7,940 nucleotides of DNA from Waddlia sp964635295 (GTDB taxonomy: Bacteria > Chlamydiota > Chlamydiia > Chlamydiales > Waddliaceae). Every line of letters begins with the position of its first letter. The first letter of the stretch is position 1. Below the pieces are notes generated by a model. That model was not told where the DNA came from, did no database searches, and saw only the letters and a program-made list of their open reading frames with translations. The position numbers and the translations under genes were made by a program. The DNA lies in assembly GCA_964635295.1 (NCBI GenBank), contig CAZWOB010000088.1, forward strand, positions 1-7,940. Reading direction: 5' to 3'. This document shows, in pieces, positions 1 to 6,782 of this stretch.

Positions 1-94
1 GGCGAATCTCTCTTATCGCATCTAAACTCTCAGACGCTGAGAGGCTCGCTCCAATGATGACTAGTGAAAATAGTGTGGTGATTAATTTTTTCAT
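1..94 (-). CDS. Secreted or lipid-anchored-type protein of unknown function, 5' end only
   Basis: Only the first 31 codons are visible; the gene continues beyond the left edge. The peptide begins MKKLITTLFSLVIIGASLSA and is followed by SESLDAIREIR. This is a classical Sec signal peptide: a Lys-Lys n-region, a hydrophobic core of about 13 residues and a likely cleavage after the SLSA stretch. There is no lipobox cysteine in the visible part. The ATG at 94-92 has an AAGGAG site (101-106) 6 nt upstream, the same spacing as the iol genes. It lies 59 bases downstream of the iolE stop on the same strand, so it could be the last gene of the iol transcript or have its own promoter in the gap. A periplasmic solute-binding protein for inositol would fit, but nothing visible proves this. 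Confidence 0.75.
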   Translation of the reverse strand, partial: MKKLITTLFSLVIIGASLSASESLDAIREIR

Positions 95-117
95 TTCCTT
101 CTCCTTTCTTAACCTTA

Positions 118-146
118 TATTTAAAATTATATCTAATCATTGTAAA
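118..146 (-). promoter_or_regulatory. Weak candidate promoter for the secreted-protein gene
   Basis: In the AT-rich gap between iolE and the leftward signal-peptide gene, the minus strand reads TTTACA (141-146), 17 bases, then TAAATA (118-123). A perfect TATAAT also occurs at 126-131 but has no -35 box at proper spacing. The -35 match is good and the -10 match poor. In DNA this AT-rich such matches occur by chance, so this is only a possibility. Confidence 0.25.
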
Positions 147-153
147 CACTTGA

Positions 154-1053
154 TTAAGAGAATGTTAAAGTTGTGTTAAGAATTGAATGAAGGGTTTCAT
201 AGCCCAATTGGGCATAAGTGAAGGGATCGGCTTTACTGGGGTCTTGTTCCGCTTCAACGACCAGCCAGCCGCAATACCCGGCAGATTTCAGGGTTTCGAT
301 GATCCTGTCATAATCCACGATATCATCCCGCTCTCCAGGGACCGTGAACACTCCATCAAGGACGGAGGAAAAAAAAGCACTGTCAACTTTCAATTTTTCT
401 TCCAGAACCGAAGGGCGTACAGACTTGCAATGCACATGCGAAATTCTGGATGCGTGCGCCTTCAGGACGGCGATCGGATCTGCCTTAGCAAAGAGCAGAT
501 GACCGGTATCATACAACAATCCCAACGTTTGCGTTCCCGCCATCAATCGATCGATATCCTCAGCAGACTGTACAACGGTGCCCATATGGTGATGATACGC
601 GCTGACCATCCCTCTGTTTTTAATATGCCGGGCAAGCACCTCCAGTCCATCGCAAAGCCTCTCCCACTGATCATCACTTCCGATCACAGGGCGCCTTGAT
701 AATGACATCCCGTGATCCTGATGAACGCAACCTGTACACTCTGCCAAATTGACCACTTTCGCACCCAGTTTTTCCAACATGTCGCAATGGCGGTCAAGGC
801 GTTCCAGTTCCTCGTCCAATGTGCTTTCCAGCAAGTTGGTCGAGTGCCACTTCCCAATGCACTCCAATCCACGCGCCTTCAACCAGCCGGGGAGTTTGTC
901 CAACACCTTGAGGAAGGGATCCTCCATTTCCACTCCTTCATATCCGATCGTCGCGATTTCAGACAGACACTGATCGACCGGTACCTGCCCCTCCATTTGG
1001 GGGAAATCGGTATTCATCCAGCATAAAGGGTTGCAGCCGAGGCGCATGTTCAT
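154..1053 (-). CDS. iolE: Inosose dehydratase IolE (2-keto-myo-inositol dehydratase)
   Basis: The 299-aa product belongs to the xylose-isomerase-like TIM-barrel family. IolE removes water from 2-keto-myo-inositol to give 3D-trihydroxycyclohexane-1,2-dione, the substrate of IolD. Family landmarks are in the expected order: CNPLCW near the N-terminus (7-12), YHHHMGT (153-159), YDTGHL (181-186, with D182 and H185 as likely metal ligands), HVHCK (206-210), FTVPG (236-240) and VVEAEQDP (265-272, E267 likely at the metal site). Length matches the family. The ATG at 1053 has AAGGAG 6 nt upstream (1060-1065), which beats the ATG two codons later. The start overlaps the iolD stop as ATGA, so translation is probably coupled. 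The segment after FTVPG reads ERDDIVDY, where I recall GDG-type sequence in relatives; this is a minor deviation. It is the last iol gene of the run. Confidence 0.95.
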   Translation of the reverse strand: MNMRLGCNPLCWMNTDFPQMEGQVPVDQCLSEIATIGYEGVEMEDPFLKVLDKLPGWLKARGLECIGKWHSTNLLESTLDEELERLDRHCDMLEKLGAKVVNLAECTGCVHQDHGMSLSRRPVIGSDDQWERLCDGLEVLARHIKNRGMVSAYHHHMGTVVQSAEDIDRLMAGTQTLGLLYDTGHLLFAKADPIAVLKAHASRISHVHCKSVRPSVLEEKLKVDSAFFSSVLDGVFTVPGERDDIVDYDRIIETLKSAGYCGWLVVEAEQDPSKADPFTYAQLGYETLHSILNTTLTFS

Positions 1054-2924
1054 CGTGGGCTCCTTGGGTAGATCGTTTGTTTTTGGGTTTGATATTCCTT
1101 GAACGCTTTTCTGACTCCAGGTTCATTGGACTGCTCAGGAATAGCGACATCCCACCACGCAGTTCCCGGCGACCCTTGTTCGGGATCTGTTTCGATGACC
1201 GTGACACAAGGAAGGTTCACTGTTCGGTTCTCACGCAATGTCTGCTGCAGTTCTTCAAGGTTATTCACTTTTTTTGCATGGCAGCCGTAGCTCTTTGCAT
1301 TCGCCGCAAAATCCACTTGCGGTTCACGCCCCATGATATTTCCGTAGGGGGACGACCCGCACGCCTTCTGCAGGCGGTTGATGCATCCAAACCCGTGGTT
1401 GTCGAGAAGGATCACATTGATCTTATAACCAAGCTGCCTTGCGGTCAGAAGTTCTGTATGCAGCATCAAATAGCTTCCGTCGCCGACCACGACATACACT
1501 TCTCGTTCGGGAAGGGCCATCTTCACTCCCAGTCCTCCGGCAATCTCATAACCCATGCAGGAGTACCCGTATTCCAAATGGTAGGCGAGGGGATCCCTGA
1601 CATTCCAAAGCTTGTGCAGCTCTCCCGGCATCCCCCCTGCAGCGCACACGATCACATCTTTTTCACCCACGCACTTCTCGACCGCTCCCAGCACTTGCGC
1701 ATCTGTCGGCAGACTGTTTTGCGGAGCCATGATCTCTGCGCGCATAGCGTTCCAATCCGCTTTGGCCTGCGCAACTGTGGACTCATGCGTCTCAATTGCC
1801 GCCCAATCACCCAGAGCGCCATCAAGCGTTTTCAGACCAGCGAGCGCGTCTCCGATTATTTTTCTCCCTGACACTTTTGCGGTGTCCATGGGTGAAGTAT
1901 TGAGGGCGATGATCGGCACCTCTTCTCTGTGAAATAAACTCTTCGATGCCGTGGTAAAGTCTCCCAAGCGGGTCCCGATCGCCAAAATGCAGTCTGCCTC
2001 GCGCGCGATTGCATTTGCCGCCGCCGTACCCGTCACACCGATACCGCCCAAACTTAATCGATGTTCACTCGACAAACTCCCTTTTCCCGCCTGAGTCTCT
2101 GCCACAGGGATCCCGCGCGACTCCGCAAACTCCCGCAGTGCCTCTTCCGCACCACTGTAATGCACCCCGCCGCCCGCAATAATGAGCGGTCGCCTGGATT
2201 GTTTGAGCACAGCGGCCGCCCTTTCCACCTCACGGGAGTCAGGTTGAGGACGCGATATGTAGTGCACTTGCTCCCTGAAAAACTCCAGTGGGAATTCATA
2301 AGCCTCTGTCTGCGTATCCTGGGGAAGGGACAAGGTAACCGGCCCTCGGGTCGTCGGATGCATCAACGTCTGAACCGCCTGAGGAAGCGACTGCAGGAGC
2401 TGTTCAGGATGGGTGATCCTGTCGAAAAACTGGCTGACCGGAATGAAGCAGTCGTTGACCGAAGTGAGGGGAGAGTGAGGATTCTCTAGCTGCTGGAGCA
2501 CAGGATCGGGCCGGCGCGTGGTAAAAATATCTCCTGGGAGGAACAGAACTGGGAGCCTGTTCACATGGGCGAGGGCAGCTGCGGTGACCATGTTGGTCGC
2601 TCCCGGACCGATGGAAGTGGTGACCCCCATCACACGCCGTCCACGATGCGCTTTGGCATACGCGATCGCGGTATGCGCCATCCCCTGTTCATTCTGTCCG
2701 CGGAAGTAGGGAAGCTCTTGACGATACTTCCAAAGCGCTTCCCCTATCCCCGCGACATTGCCATGCCCGTAGATGCCGAAGACCCCGCCGAACAGCGGCT
2801 CAATCGAGCCGTCAAACAACTCCGTCTTTTGCTTTGCCAGATACAAAATAACGGCTTGCGCTACCGTAAGCGTGACCGACCTCTTTGTCTCCACGTCTTT
2901 CAACATATGAATCGCCGCTGTCAT
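1050..2924 (-). CDS. iolD: 3D-(3,5/4)-trihydroxycyclohexane-1,2-dione hydrolase IolD (ThDP-dependent)
   Basis: The 624-aa enzyme is a thiamine-diphosphate-dependent member of the acetolactate synthase-like family. It opens the ring of trihydroxycyclohexanedione to give 5-deoxy-D-glucuronate. Three domains are visible. The N-terminal pyrimidine-binding domain carries the conserved glutamate in NEQGMAH (E79). A middle domain contains IIAGGGVHYSGAEE (from 248). The C-terminal pyrophosphate-binding domain has the ThDP motif starting GDGSYLM (481) and ending DN (508-509), preceded by HLEYGYSCMGYE. The reading frame is open up to 2960, but I place the start at the ATG at 2924, because AGGAGG lies exactly 6 nt upstream (2931-2936) and no comparable site serves the other starts. 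With this start, the 5' end overlaps the 3' end of iolC by 113 bases. Length is normal for IolD. Its stop overlaps the iolE start. Confidence 0.95.
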   Translation of the reverse strand: MTAAIHMLKDVETKRSVTLTVAQAVILYLAKQKTELFDGSIEPLFGGVFGIYGHGNVAGIGEALWKYRQELPYFRGQNEQGMAHTAIAYAKAHRGRRVMGVTTSIGPGATNMVTAAALAHVNRLPVLFLPGDIFTTRRPDPVLQQLENPHSPLTSVNDCFIPVSQFFDRITHPEQLLQSLPQAVQTLMHPTTRGPVTLSLPQDTQTEAYEFPLEFFREQVHYISRPQPDSREVERAAAVLKQSRRPLIIAGGGVHYSGAEEALREFAESRGIPVAETQAGKGSLSSEHRLSLGGIGVTGTAAANAIAREADCILAIGTRLGDFTTASKSLFHREEVPIIALNTSPMDTAKVSGRKIIGDALAGLKTLDGALGDWAAIETHESTVAQAKADWNAMRAEIMAPQNSLPTDAQVLGAVEKCVGEKDVIVCAAGGMPGELHKLWNVRDPLAYHLEYGYSCMGYEIAGGLGVKMALPEREVYVVVGDGSYLMLHTELLTARQLGYKINVILLDNHGFGCINRLQKACGSSPYGNIMGREPQVDFAANAKSYGCHAKKVNNLEELQQTLRENRTVNLPCVTVIETDPEQGSPGTAWWDVAIPEQSNEPGVRKAFKEYQTQKQTIYPRSPR

Positions 2925-4719
2925 GATCTTCCTCCTGCATCCATTTTTTCCACTCCTCAACGAGAGTAATCATTTTTTCCTGAACTGATTTGATGACCTG
3001 CTGATCGGTCTGACCGCCTGCTTTCCATGCGTTCCAGACATCGAGCCAAATTGAACGCCCCACAGCGAATCCCTTGACGAGAGGATGCGAGCGCTTGATG
3101 TTCCTAAAACTGACCGCCAGCTCTTCCAGCGGCCCGTTCCCTCCCAAGAGCAAAACCCCGAGGCAGAAGGGATCATTTTCTTTCACTAGCGACTCGACCC
3201 TATTCCAGGACACCGCCTCTTTCATGGGAGGGAGCTTCCACCAGTTGGGATAGACGCCCGCCGCATAGCACGCTTCGACCCACTCAACGACCTTCTGTTC
3301 TTCGCCGACAAATTCAACGAGGAGAGCATGTCCGGACTGCCTGACAGCATCGTAAAGCACCTTCAACGTCCCGATCTCTCCCCGGCTAAGCACCTTGACC
3401 ACATGGTCTTTGGGCCAGCTGCGCAAAATCGCGGCCGCCTCGCGCCCATCCAAAAACTCGAGATGTTCGGTTCCCGACTCTTCGATACACCGGGCAGTCA
3501 AAAACGGATAGAATTTGGTATTATTGAGGACCGCCGCCCCATACTCTTCATCGGCCACCAGCCCTATTCTCACTCCGGTCGATCGTTTCGCAGCTTCTTT
3601 CAGAGCCTCATACACCAACCATTTGAATGCCTTTCCCTTTTCATCGTCGTCGAAGGGATACCTGTGGTCAAAAGCCAGCATACAGATATTATCGATCTCT
3701 TCCCAATGCTGCATCGACTGATGCCACCGCTCCGCTCGAGCCAATTCCTGCGGCGCCTCCATATACCCTTCCAGCTCCTTCCAGTAGGGCATGGCAGGGG
3801 AGCAGCCGTGCCGCGTCACGACAAGGGCTCCGTTCGCATTGGCAAACGTCAGGCTCTCCTCCAGGGAATACCCTTTGAGATAACCGCGCAGGAACCCGCT
3901 CATAAAAGCGTCACCTGCCCCTAAAACGTTCATCACTTCCACTTTGAACGGCCGCCCTTCGACAGGCGCTTCAAGCGCTCCCGGGTAAGCAACGCATCCC
4001 CGTTCCCCTCTTTTCATCACGATTAACGCCTTCGATGCTTCTCTAACAGTCTCAAGACCGCCGGCCGCCAGCACCTCTTCTTCAGTGCCCACTACCACAT
4101 CGCAATCCGGCAGAAGCGAACCGTATCGTTTGGCCACCAGAGACTCCGGTACATACCGCTCTTCACCTCCATCGTGTCCTGTCGCTCCCCATAAAACCGG
4201 ACGGTAGTCCAAGTCGAAGATCACCTGGCATCCGCATTTTTTGGCCAGGCTGACTGCTTCCTGTGTCGCTTTAAACATCTCATCGGTTGAGCAGTGGGTT
4301 CCGCTAATGAGGAGGGCGCGGGCATTTGCGAACAGATCCGGATCGAACCCCATCGGATTGATCGCCATGTCGGCGCAGTTCTCCCGATAGAAGATCAGCG
4401 GGAAGCGATCGGGCGGGTCGACCCCAAGCAATACAAGTCCCGTCAGCCGGTCGGGATCTGTCTGAAGCATGGAAACATCCACATTTTCCTCGATCAACGT
4501 ATCGCGCACGAAGCGTCCCATCGCCTCATTGCCGACACGGCTGAGCATCGCAGTTTTCAGGCCGAGCCTTGAGGAGCCGATCGCGATATTTGCCGGGCAA
4601 CCTCCGACATATTTTGAGAAGCTGGAGGTATCCTCCAGGGACGCTCCCAGCTGATCGCCATAGAGGTCGACCGCCGCACGGCCCATACAAATAAGATCGA
4701 TCCCTTGTGTAAAGTTCAT
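2812..4719 (-). CDS. iolC: 5-dehydro-2-deoxygluconokinase IolC fused to C-terminal DUF2090 (aldolase-like) domain
   Basis: This 635-aa protein has two parts. Residues 1 to about 315 form a PfkB-family sugar kinase, with the GGCPANIAIG signature (39-48) and GAGDAF (267-272, D270 the catalytic base). It phosphorylates 2-deoxy-5-keto-D-gluconate. Residues from about 341 to 595 form a DUF2090 domain, recognisable by CMLAFDHRYPF, GLVADEEYG, PNWWKLPP and KGFAVGRSIW. DUF2090 is a TIM-barrel domain related to class I-type aldolases and is thought to do the job of IolJ, splitting the phosphorylated product into dihydroxyacetone phosphate and malonic semialdehyde. The fusion is known in other bacteria. 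The ATG at 4719 overlaps the iolB stop as ATGA, with a weak AGAGG site 10 nt upstream; the frame also opens at 4746, but that start lies inside iolB. Residues 599-635 are encoded in the overlap with iolD, look unlike the family's end, and may result from a frameshift. Confidence 0.93.
   Translation of the reverse strand: MNFTQGIDLICMGRAAVDLYGDQLGASLEDTSSFSKYVGGCPANIAIGSSRLGLKTAMLSRVGNEAMGRFVRDTLIEENVDVSMLQTDPDRLTGLVLLGVDPPDRFPLIFYRENCADMAINPMGFDPDLFANARALLISGTHCSTDEMFKATQEAVSLAKKCGCQVIFDLDYRPVLWGATGHDGGEERYVPESLVAKRYGSLLPDCDVVVGTEEEVLAAGGLETVREASKALIVMKRGERGCVAYPGALEAPVEGRPFKVEVMNVLGAGDAFMSGFLRGYLKGYSLEESLTFANANGALVVTRHGCSPAMPYWKELEGYMEAPQELARAERWHQSMQHWEEIDNICMLAFDHRYPFDDDEKGKAFKWLVYEALKEAAKRSTGVRIGLVADEEYGAAVLNNTKFYPFLTARCIEESGTEHLEFLDGREAAAILRSWPKDHVVKVLSRGEIGTLKVLYDAVRQSGHALLVEFVGEEQKVVEWVEACYAAGVYPNWWKLPPMKEAVSWNRVESLVKENDPFCLGVLLLGGNGPLEELAVSFRNIKRSHPLVKGFAVGRSIWLDVWNAWKAGGQTDQQVIKSVQEKMITLVEEWKKWMQEEDHDSGDSYVERRGDKEVGHAYGSASRYFVSGKAKDGVV
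2931..2936 (-). promoter_or_regulatory. Ribosome binding site that decides the iolD start
   Basis: AGGAGG on the minus strand lies 6 nt from the ATG at 2924 and inside the iolC reading frame. It is the strongest Shine-Dalgarno site in the operon. It argues against the longer iolD reading from 2960. Confidence 0.85.
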
Positions 4720-5522
4720 GTCAGGGCACCCTCTCTTGGCTTCCATCCCACAGCGCCCGGTTCCATGGTCCAGGAGTGGGTCTTCGTAAACTCCGGCACA
4801 GTATACCGATCACCTGGCAGGTGTCTGATCACCCAGATGTAGTACATGGCATAACCCGGCGCCGAGCACTGGGAGTGGTCGTTCTCGTCCAGAATTCTGA
4901 TCGTGTCATAGGGGCGCACCTTCATCACATCATCTCCCAGTTCTGCGTGGCCATACCCCCTCTCATCGCTAAAGCGGTAGTGGTAGATCTCGGGTTGTGG
5001 ATGGTGGTGGGGAGGGTAGCTTGACCAGCGCCCAGGGAAGTTGACCACTTCGCCTAATACCAACTCCGCGTTTGGGTCGGTTTTCGAACCATCGAAGATC
5101 GTTCTTACATATCGCAATGAAGCATCTTCGACCAGTCCTTTACCGCGGTGTTCATTTCCAGTCGCTTCTGGGAGATAGATCTTTGACGCGAACCGTTTGT
5201 CATTTTTCGTTTCGAAAACCCCCAGCTCCAAATCGGTGACAGCTTCTACCATCACCTGCACATCCCTTGAAACATGCACTGCCAAAGGAGGGTCATCAAA
5301 CAGAGATTCGCGGCGATACTCCGCCTTCTGTCCATCCACTTCAACAATTCCATGCCCTTCCATTTGCAGGACCGCCATCTCCCAGTCAGATTGAAACACC
5401 CGTTTTTCTCCCGCCTGCATCCTCACGATGGAAAACTGGATCCCGGTTGGATCGTTTCGATCGGTGACAGTGGTCTTCCCATTTTCAAAGCCTTCTCGAT
5501 GCGATGTTAAATGATTGTTCAC
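4716..5522 (-). CDS. iolB: 5-deoxy-glucuronate isomerase IolB
   Basis: The 268-aa protein is a bicupin isomerase that converts 5-deoxy-D-glucuronate to 2-deoxy-5-keto-D-gluconate, the substrate of the kinase encoded next door. The diagnostic stretch is SSYPPHHHPQPEIYHY (167-182), with histidines and E178 placed to bind the metal; H216 in ENDHS is a likely further ligand. The C-terminal YAMYYIWVIRHLPG segment is also typical of the family. Length agrees with known IolB proteins (about 270 aa). The start codon is GTG at 5522-5520, supported by AAGGAG 6 nt upstream (5529-5534); the next in-frame ATG would cut off the N-terminal 34 residues. It is the first gene of the leftward iol run and its stop overlaps the iolC start. 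Confidence 0.95.
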   Translation of the reverse strand: MNNHLTSHREGFENGKTTVTDRNDPTGIQFSIVRMQAGEKRVFQSDWEMAVLQMEGHGIVEVDGQKAEYRRESLFDDPPLAVHVSRDVQVMVEAVTDLELGVFETKNDKRFASKIYLPEATGNEHRGKGLVEDASLRYVRTIFDGSKTDPNAELVLGEVVNFPGRWSSYPPHHHPQPEIYHYRFSDERGYGHAELGDDVMKVRPYDTIRILDENDHSQCSAPGYAMYYIWVIRHLPGDRYTVPEFTKTHSWTMEPGAVGWKPREGALT

Positions 5523-5547
5523 GGCGAACTCCTTTTTTTAAAAAGCG

Positions 5548-5577
5548 ACTATGTCAAATTTTAAGAATTATTGACAA
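5548..5577 (-). promoter_or_regulatory. Candidate promoter for the iolBCDE operon
   Basis: On the minus strand TTGTCA (5572-5577), 18 bases, then CATAGT (5548-5553) matches the sigma70 pattern at 5/6 and 4/6. Transcription would start roughly 20 nt before the iolB ribosome binding site. The -35 box lies almost on top of the -35 box of the opposite promoter (5571-5576), so the two would compete for polymerase. The position is right, but the match is modest. Confidence 0.4.
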
Positions 5578-5599
5578 CATTCCCCCCATTACTTATTAG
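5571..5599 (+). promoter_or_regulatory. Sigma70-type promoter of the sugar permease gene
   Basis: A perfect TTGACA (5571-5576) is followed after 17 bases by TATTAG (5594-5599, 4/6 to TATAAT). The start of transcription would fall near 5606, leaving a leader of only about 22 nt. The left arm of the inverted repeat at 5593-5602 covers the -10 box. Confidence 0.65.
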
Positions 5600-5628
5600 T
5601 TAATTTTTTACTTAACAATAACTAATAA
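5593..5628. repeat. Perfect 10-bp inverted repeat over permease -10 box and start codon (candidate operator)
   Basis: TTATTAGTTA at 5593-5602 is exactly complementary in reverse to TAACTAATAA at 5619-5628, with 16 bases between. A shorter nested pair, GTTAA (5599-5603) and TTAAC (5612-5616), shares the region. Arm centres are 26 bp apart, roughly two and a half helical turns. The left arm covers the permease -10 box, and the right arm ends on the A of its ATG. This is a plausible repressor operator. As RNA, only the part after the transcription start would be present, so a full hairpin in the permease mRNA is unlikely. Confidence 0.5.
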
Positions 5629-6782
5629 TGCTATCGCGTCCCTTTGTCTTAAGTTTGACGATTTTTCTTTTGTGCGGTTTTTCGACCGTATTGAATGTCA
5701 TTCTCATTCCGTATATTCAGAGTGCGTTGAATCTGCGTTACACCCCTGTAGCGATGATCCAGGTCAGTTTTTATCTTGCTTATTTTTTATTTTCCCCGAT
5801 GTCGGGGTATCTGTTTCAGCACCGGAGTTATCTTGAGGGGATCCGTGCGGGATTATTCATTGGGGCGTTGGGCACGCTCACGCTATACTGGGCGAGTTTA
5901 ACGCTTTCTTTTCCCATGATTATATTGGGGGTGTTTATTTTAGGGGCTGGGATAGCCACGTTGCAGGTGACGGGGAATCCGTATACCCTGATGATTGGTA
6001 ATCCTGAGTCAGCCCCTTCTCGGTTAACGCTTGCGCAGGCCTTTACCTCTTTGGGAACGATCCTGGCACCTCTCTTCGGCTCCCTTTTTATCCTGTCCCG
6101 TTCAGGTGGTGATACGCTCTATCTATCGCTCACCCTCTTGTGGCTAGTAGCCTTGTTATTTTCTCTATTTTCGTCGTTGCCGGATGGAAAGGAGGATAAG
6201 CAAAAGAGCCCTTCCAATCCTTTACGGGAGCCATTTGTGTTGTTTGGTGCGTTGGCGATTGCTGCTTCGACGGGGATGGAGGTGACGATCAGCACGTATT
6301 TGACGAAGTTTGTTTCGGAGGTATCGGGCCTTACGCTTTCCACGTCGGGGACATTGATGATGCTTTTTTGGGGAGGATTTTTCTTTGGGAGGTTATTTGG
6401 GTCGACCATATTGCATCGGTACAGTCCGCAGAAGTTGATCCTGTATTCATCTGTATCGGGGATGGGGTTGATTGTGTTGACGGTACTTTCTTCTGGGTAC
6501 GTATCGGTGGTAGCGATATTGTTGACGGGGTTATCGTTATCGGTGTTATTTCCGGTGATTTTTTCTCAGGTGTTGAGGTATTGCGAGTCCCCTAAGGGAG
6601 CTGTGTCGGGTTATTTATGTATGGCGAATATAGGAGGGGCGGTGTTTCCCCTGTTGCAGGGGATGATGGCGGATCGGATGACCTTGCACCAATCATTTAT
6701 ATTGCCGTTGTTTGGATTTATGTATTTGGCATTTTTTTCCGGTTATTTACGCACAAAAAAAATGCCTATCTCATCAACATGA
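5628..6782 (+). CDS. Fucose permease-like (FHS family) MFS sugar transporter, probable inositol importer
   Basis: The 384-aa protein has the hydrophobicity pattern of a 12-helix major facilitator transporter, with six helices on each side of a hydrophilic central loop (about 183-203, GKEDKQK). The first half matches the fucose/glucose/galactose:H+ symporter family (FHS): CGFSTVLN in helix 1, then LQVTGNPY (112-119) and SRLTLAQAFTSLGT (131-144). In FucP two acidic residues, D46 and E135, take part in proton coupling. By motif alignment, the equivalent positions here are V24 and Q113. Q is common at the second site in relatives; V at the first is unusual. The divergent position next to iolB suggests import of inositol or a related cyclitol into the cytoplasm; this is inference. 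The ATG at 5628 is the first possible start after an in-frame stop at 5619 and has no Shine-Dalgarno sequence. The last codons form part of a terminator stem. Confidence 0.88.
   Translation: MLSRPFVLSLTIFLLCGFSTVLNVILIPYIQSALNLRYTPVAMIQVSFYLAYFLFSPMSGYLFQHRSYLEGIRAGLFIGALGTLTLYWASLTLSFPMIILGVFILGAGIATLQVTGNPYTLMIGNPESAPSRLTLAQAFTSLGTILAPLFGSLFILSRSGGDTLYLSLTLLWLVALLFSLFSSLPDGKEDKQKSPSNPLREPFVLFGALAIAASTGMEVTISTYLTKFVSEVSGLTLSTSGTLMMLFWGGFFFGRLFGSTILHRYSPQKLILYSSVSGMGLIVLTVLSSGYVSVVAILLTGLSLSVLFPVIFSQVLRYCESPKGAVSGYLCMANIGGAVFPLLQGMMADRMTLHQSFILPLFGFMYLAFFSGYLRTKKMPISST

Noticed and set aside
187..699. Open frame of 170 codons on the plus strand opposite iolE
   Set aside because: It is antisense to a well-conserved iolE frame, has no ribosome binding site, and its product resembles no family; it arises from the codon bias of the opposite strand.
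1077..1871. Open frame of 264 codons on the plus strand opposite iolD
   Set aside because: It lies entirely antisense to IolD sequence with clear ThDP-enzyme motifs, and the product has no recognisable domain.
2925..2960. Longer iolD start at 2960 adding 12 residues
   Set aside because: The added residues are not family-like, and the AGGAGG at 2931-2936 serves the ATG at 2924 with ideal spacing.
3328..3924. Open frame of 198 codons on the plus strand opposite iolC
   Set aside because: Antisense to conserved kinase and DUF2090 motifs; no promoter or ribosome binding site.
4720..4746. Longer iolC start at 4746
   Set aside because: The ATG at 4719 forms the ATGA overlap with iolB seen also at iolD/iolE, and the kinase domain begins just after it.
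6189..6201. AAGGAGGATAAGC within the permease, resembling a ribosome binding site
   Set aside because: No start codon follows at a usable distance in a meaningful frame; it encodes the hydrophilic central loop.
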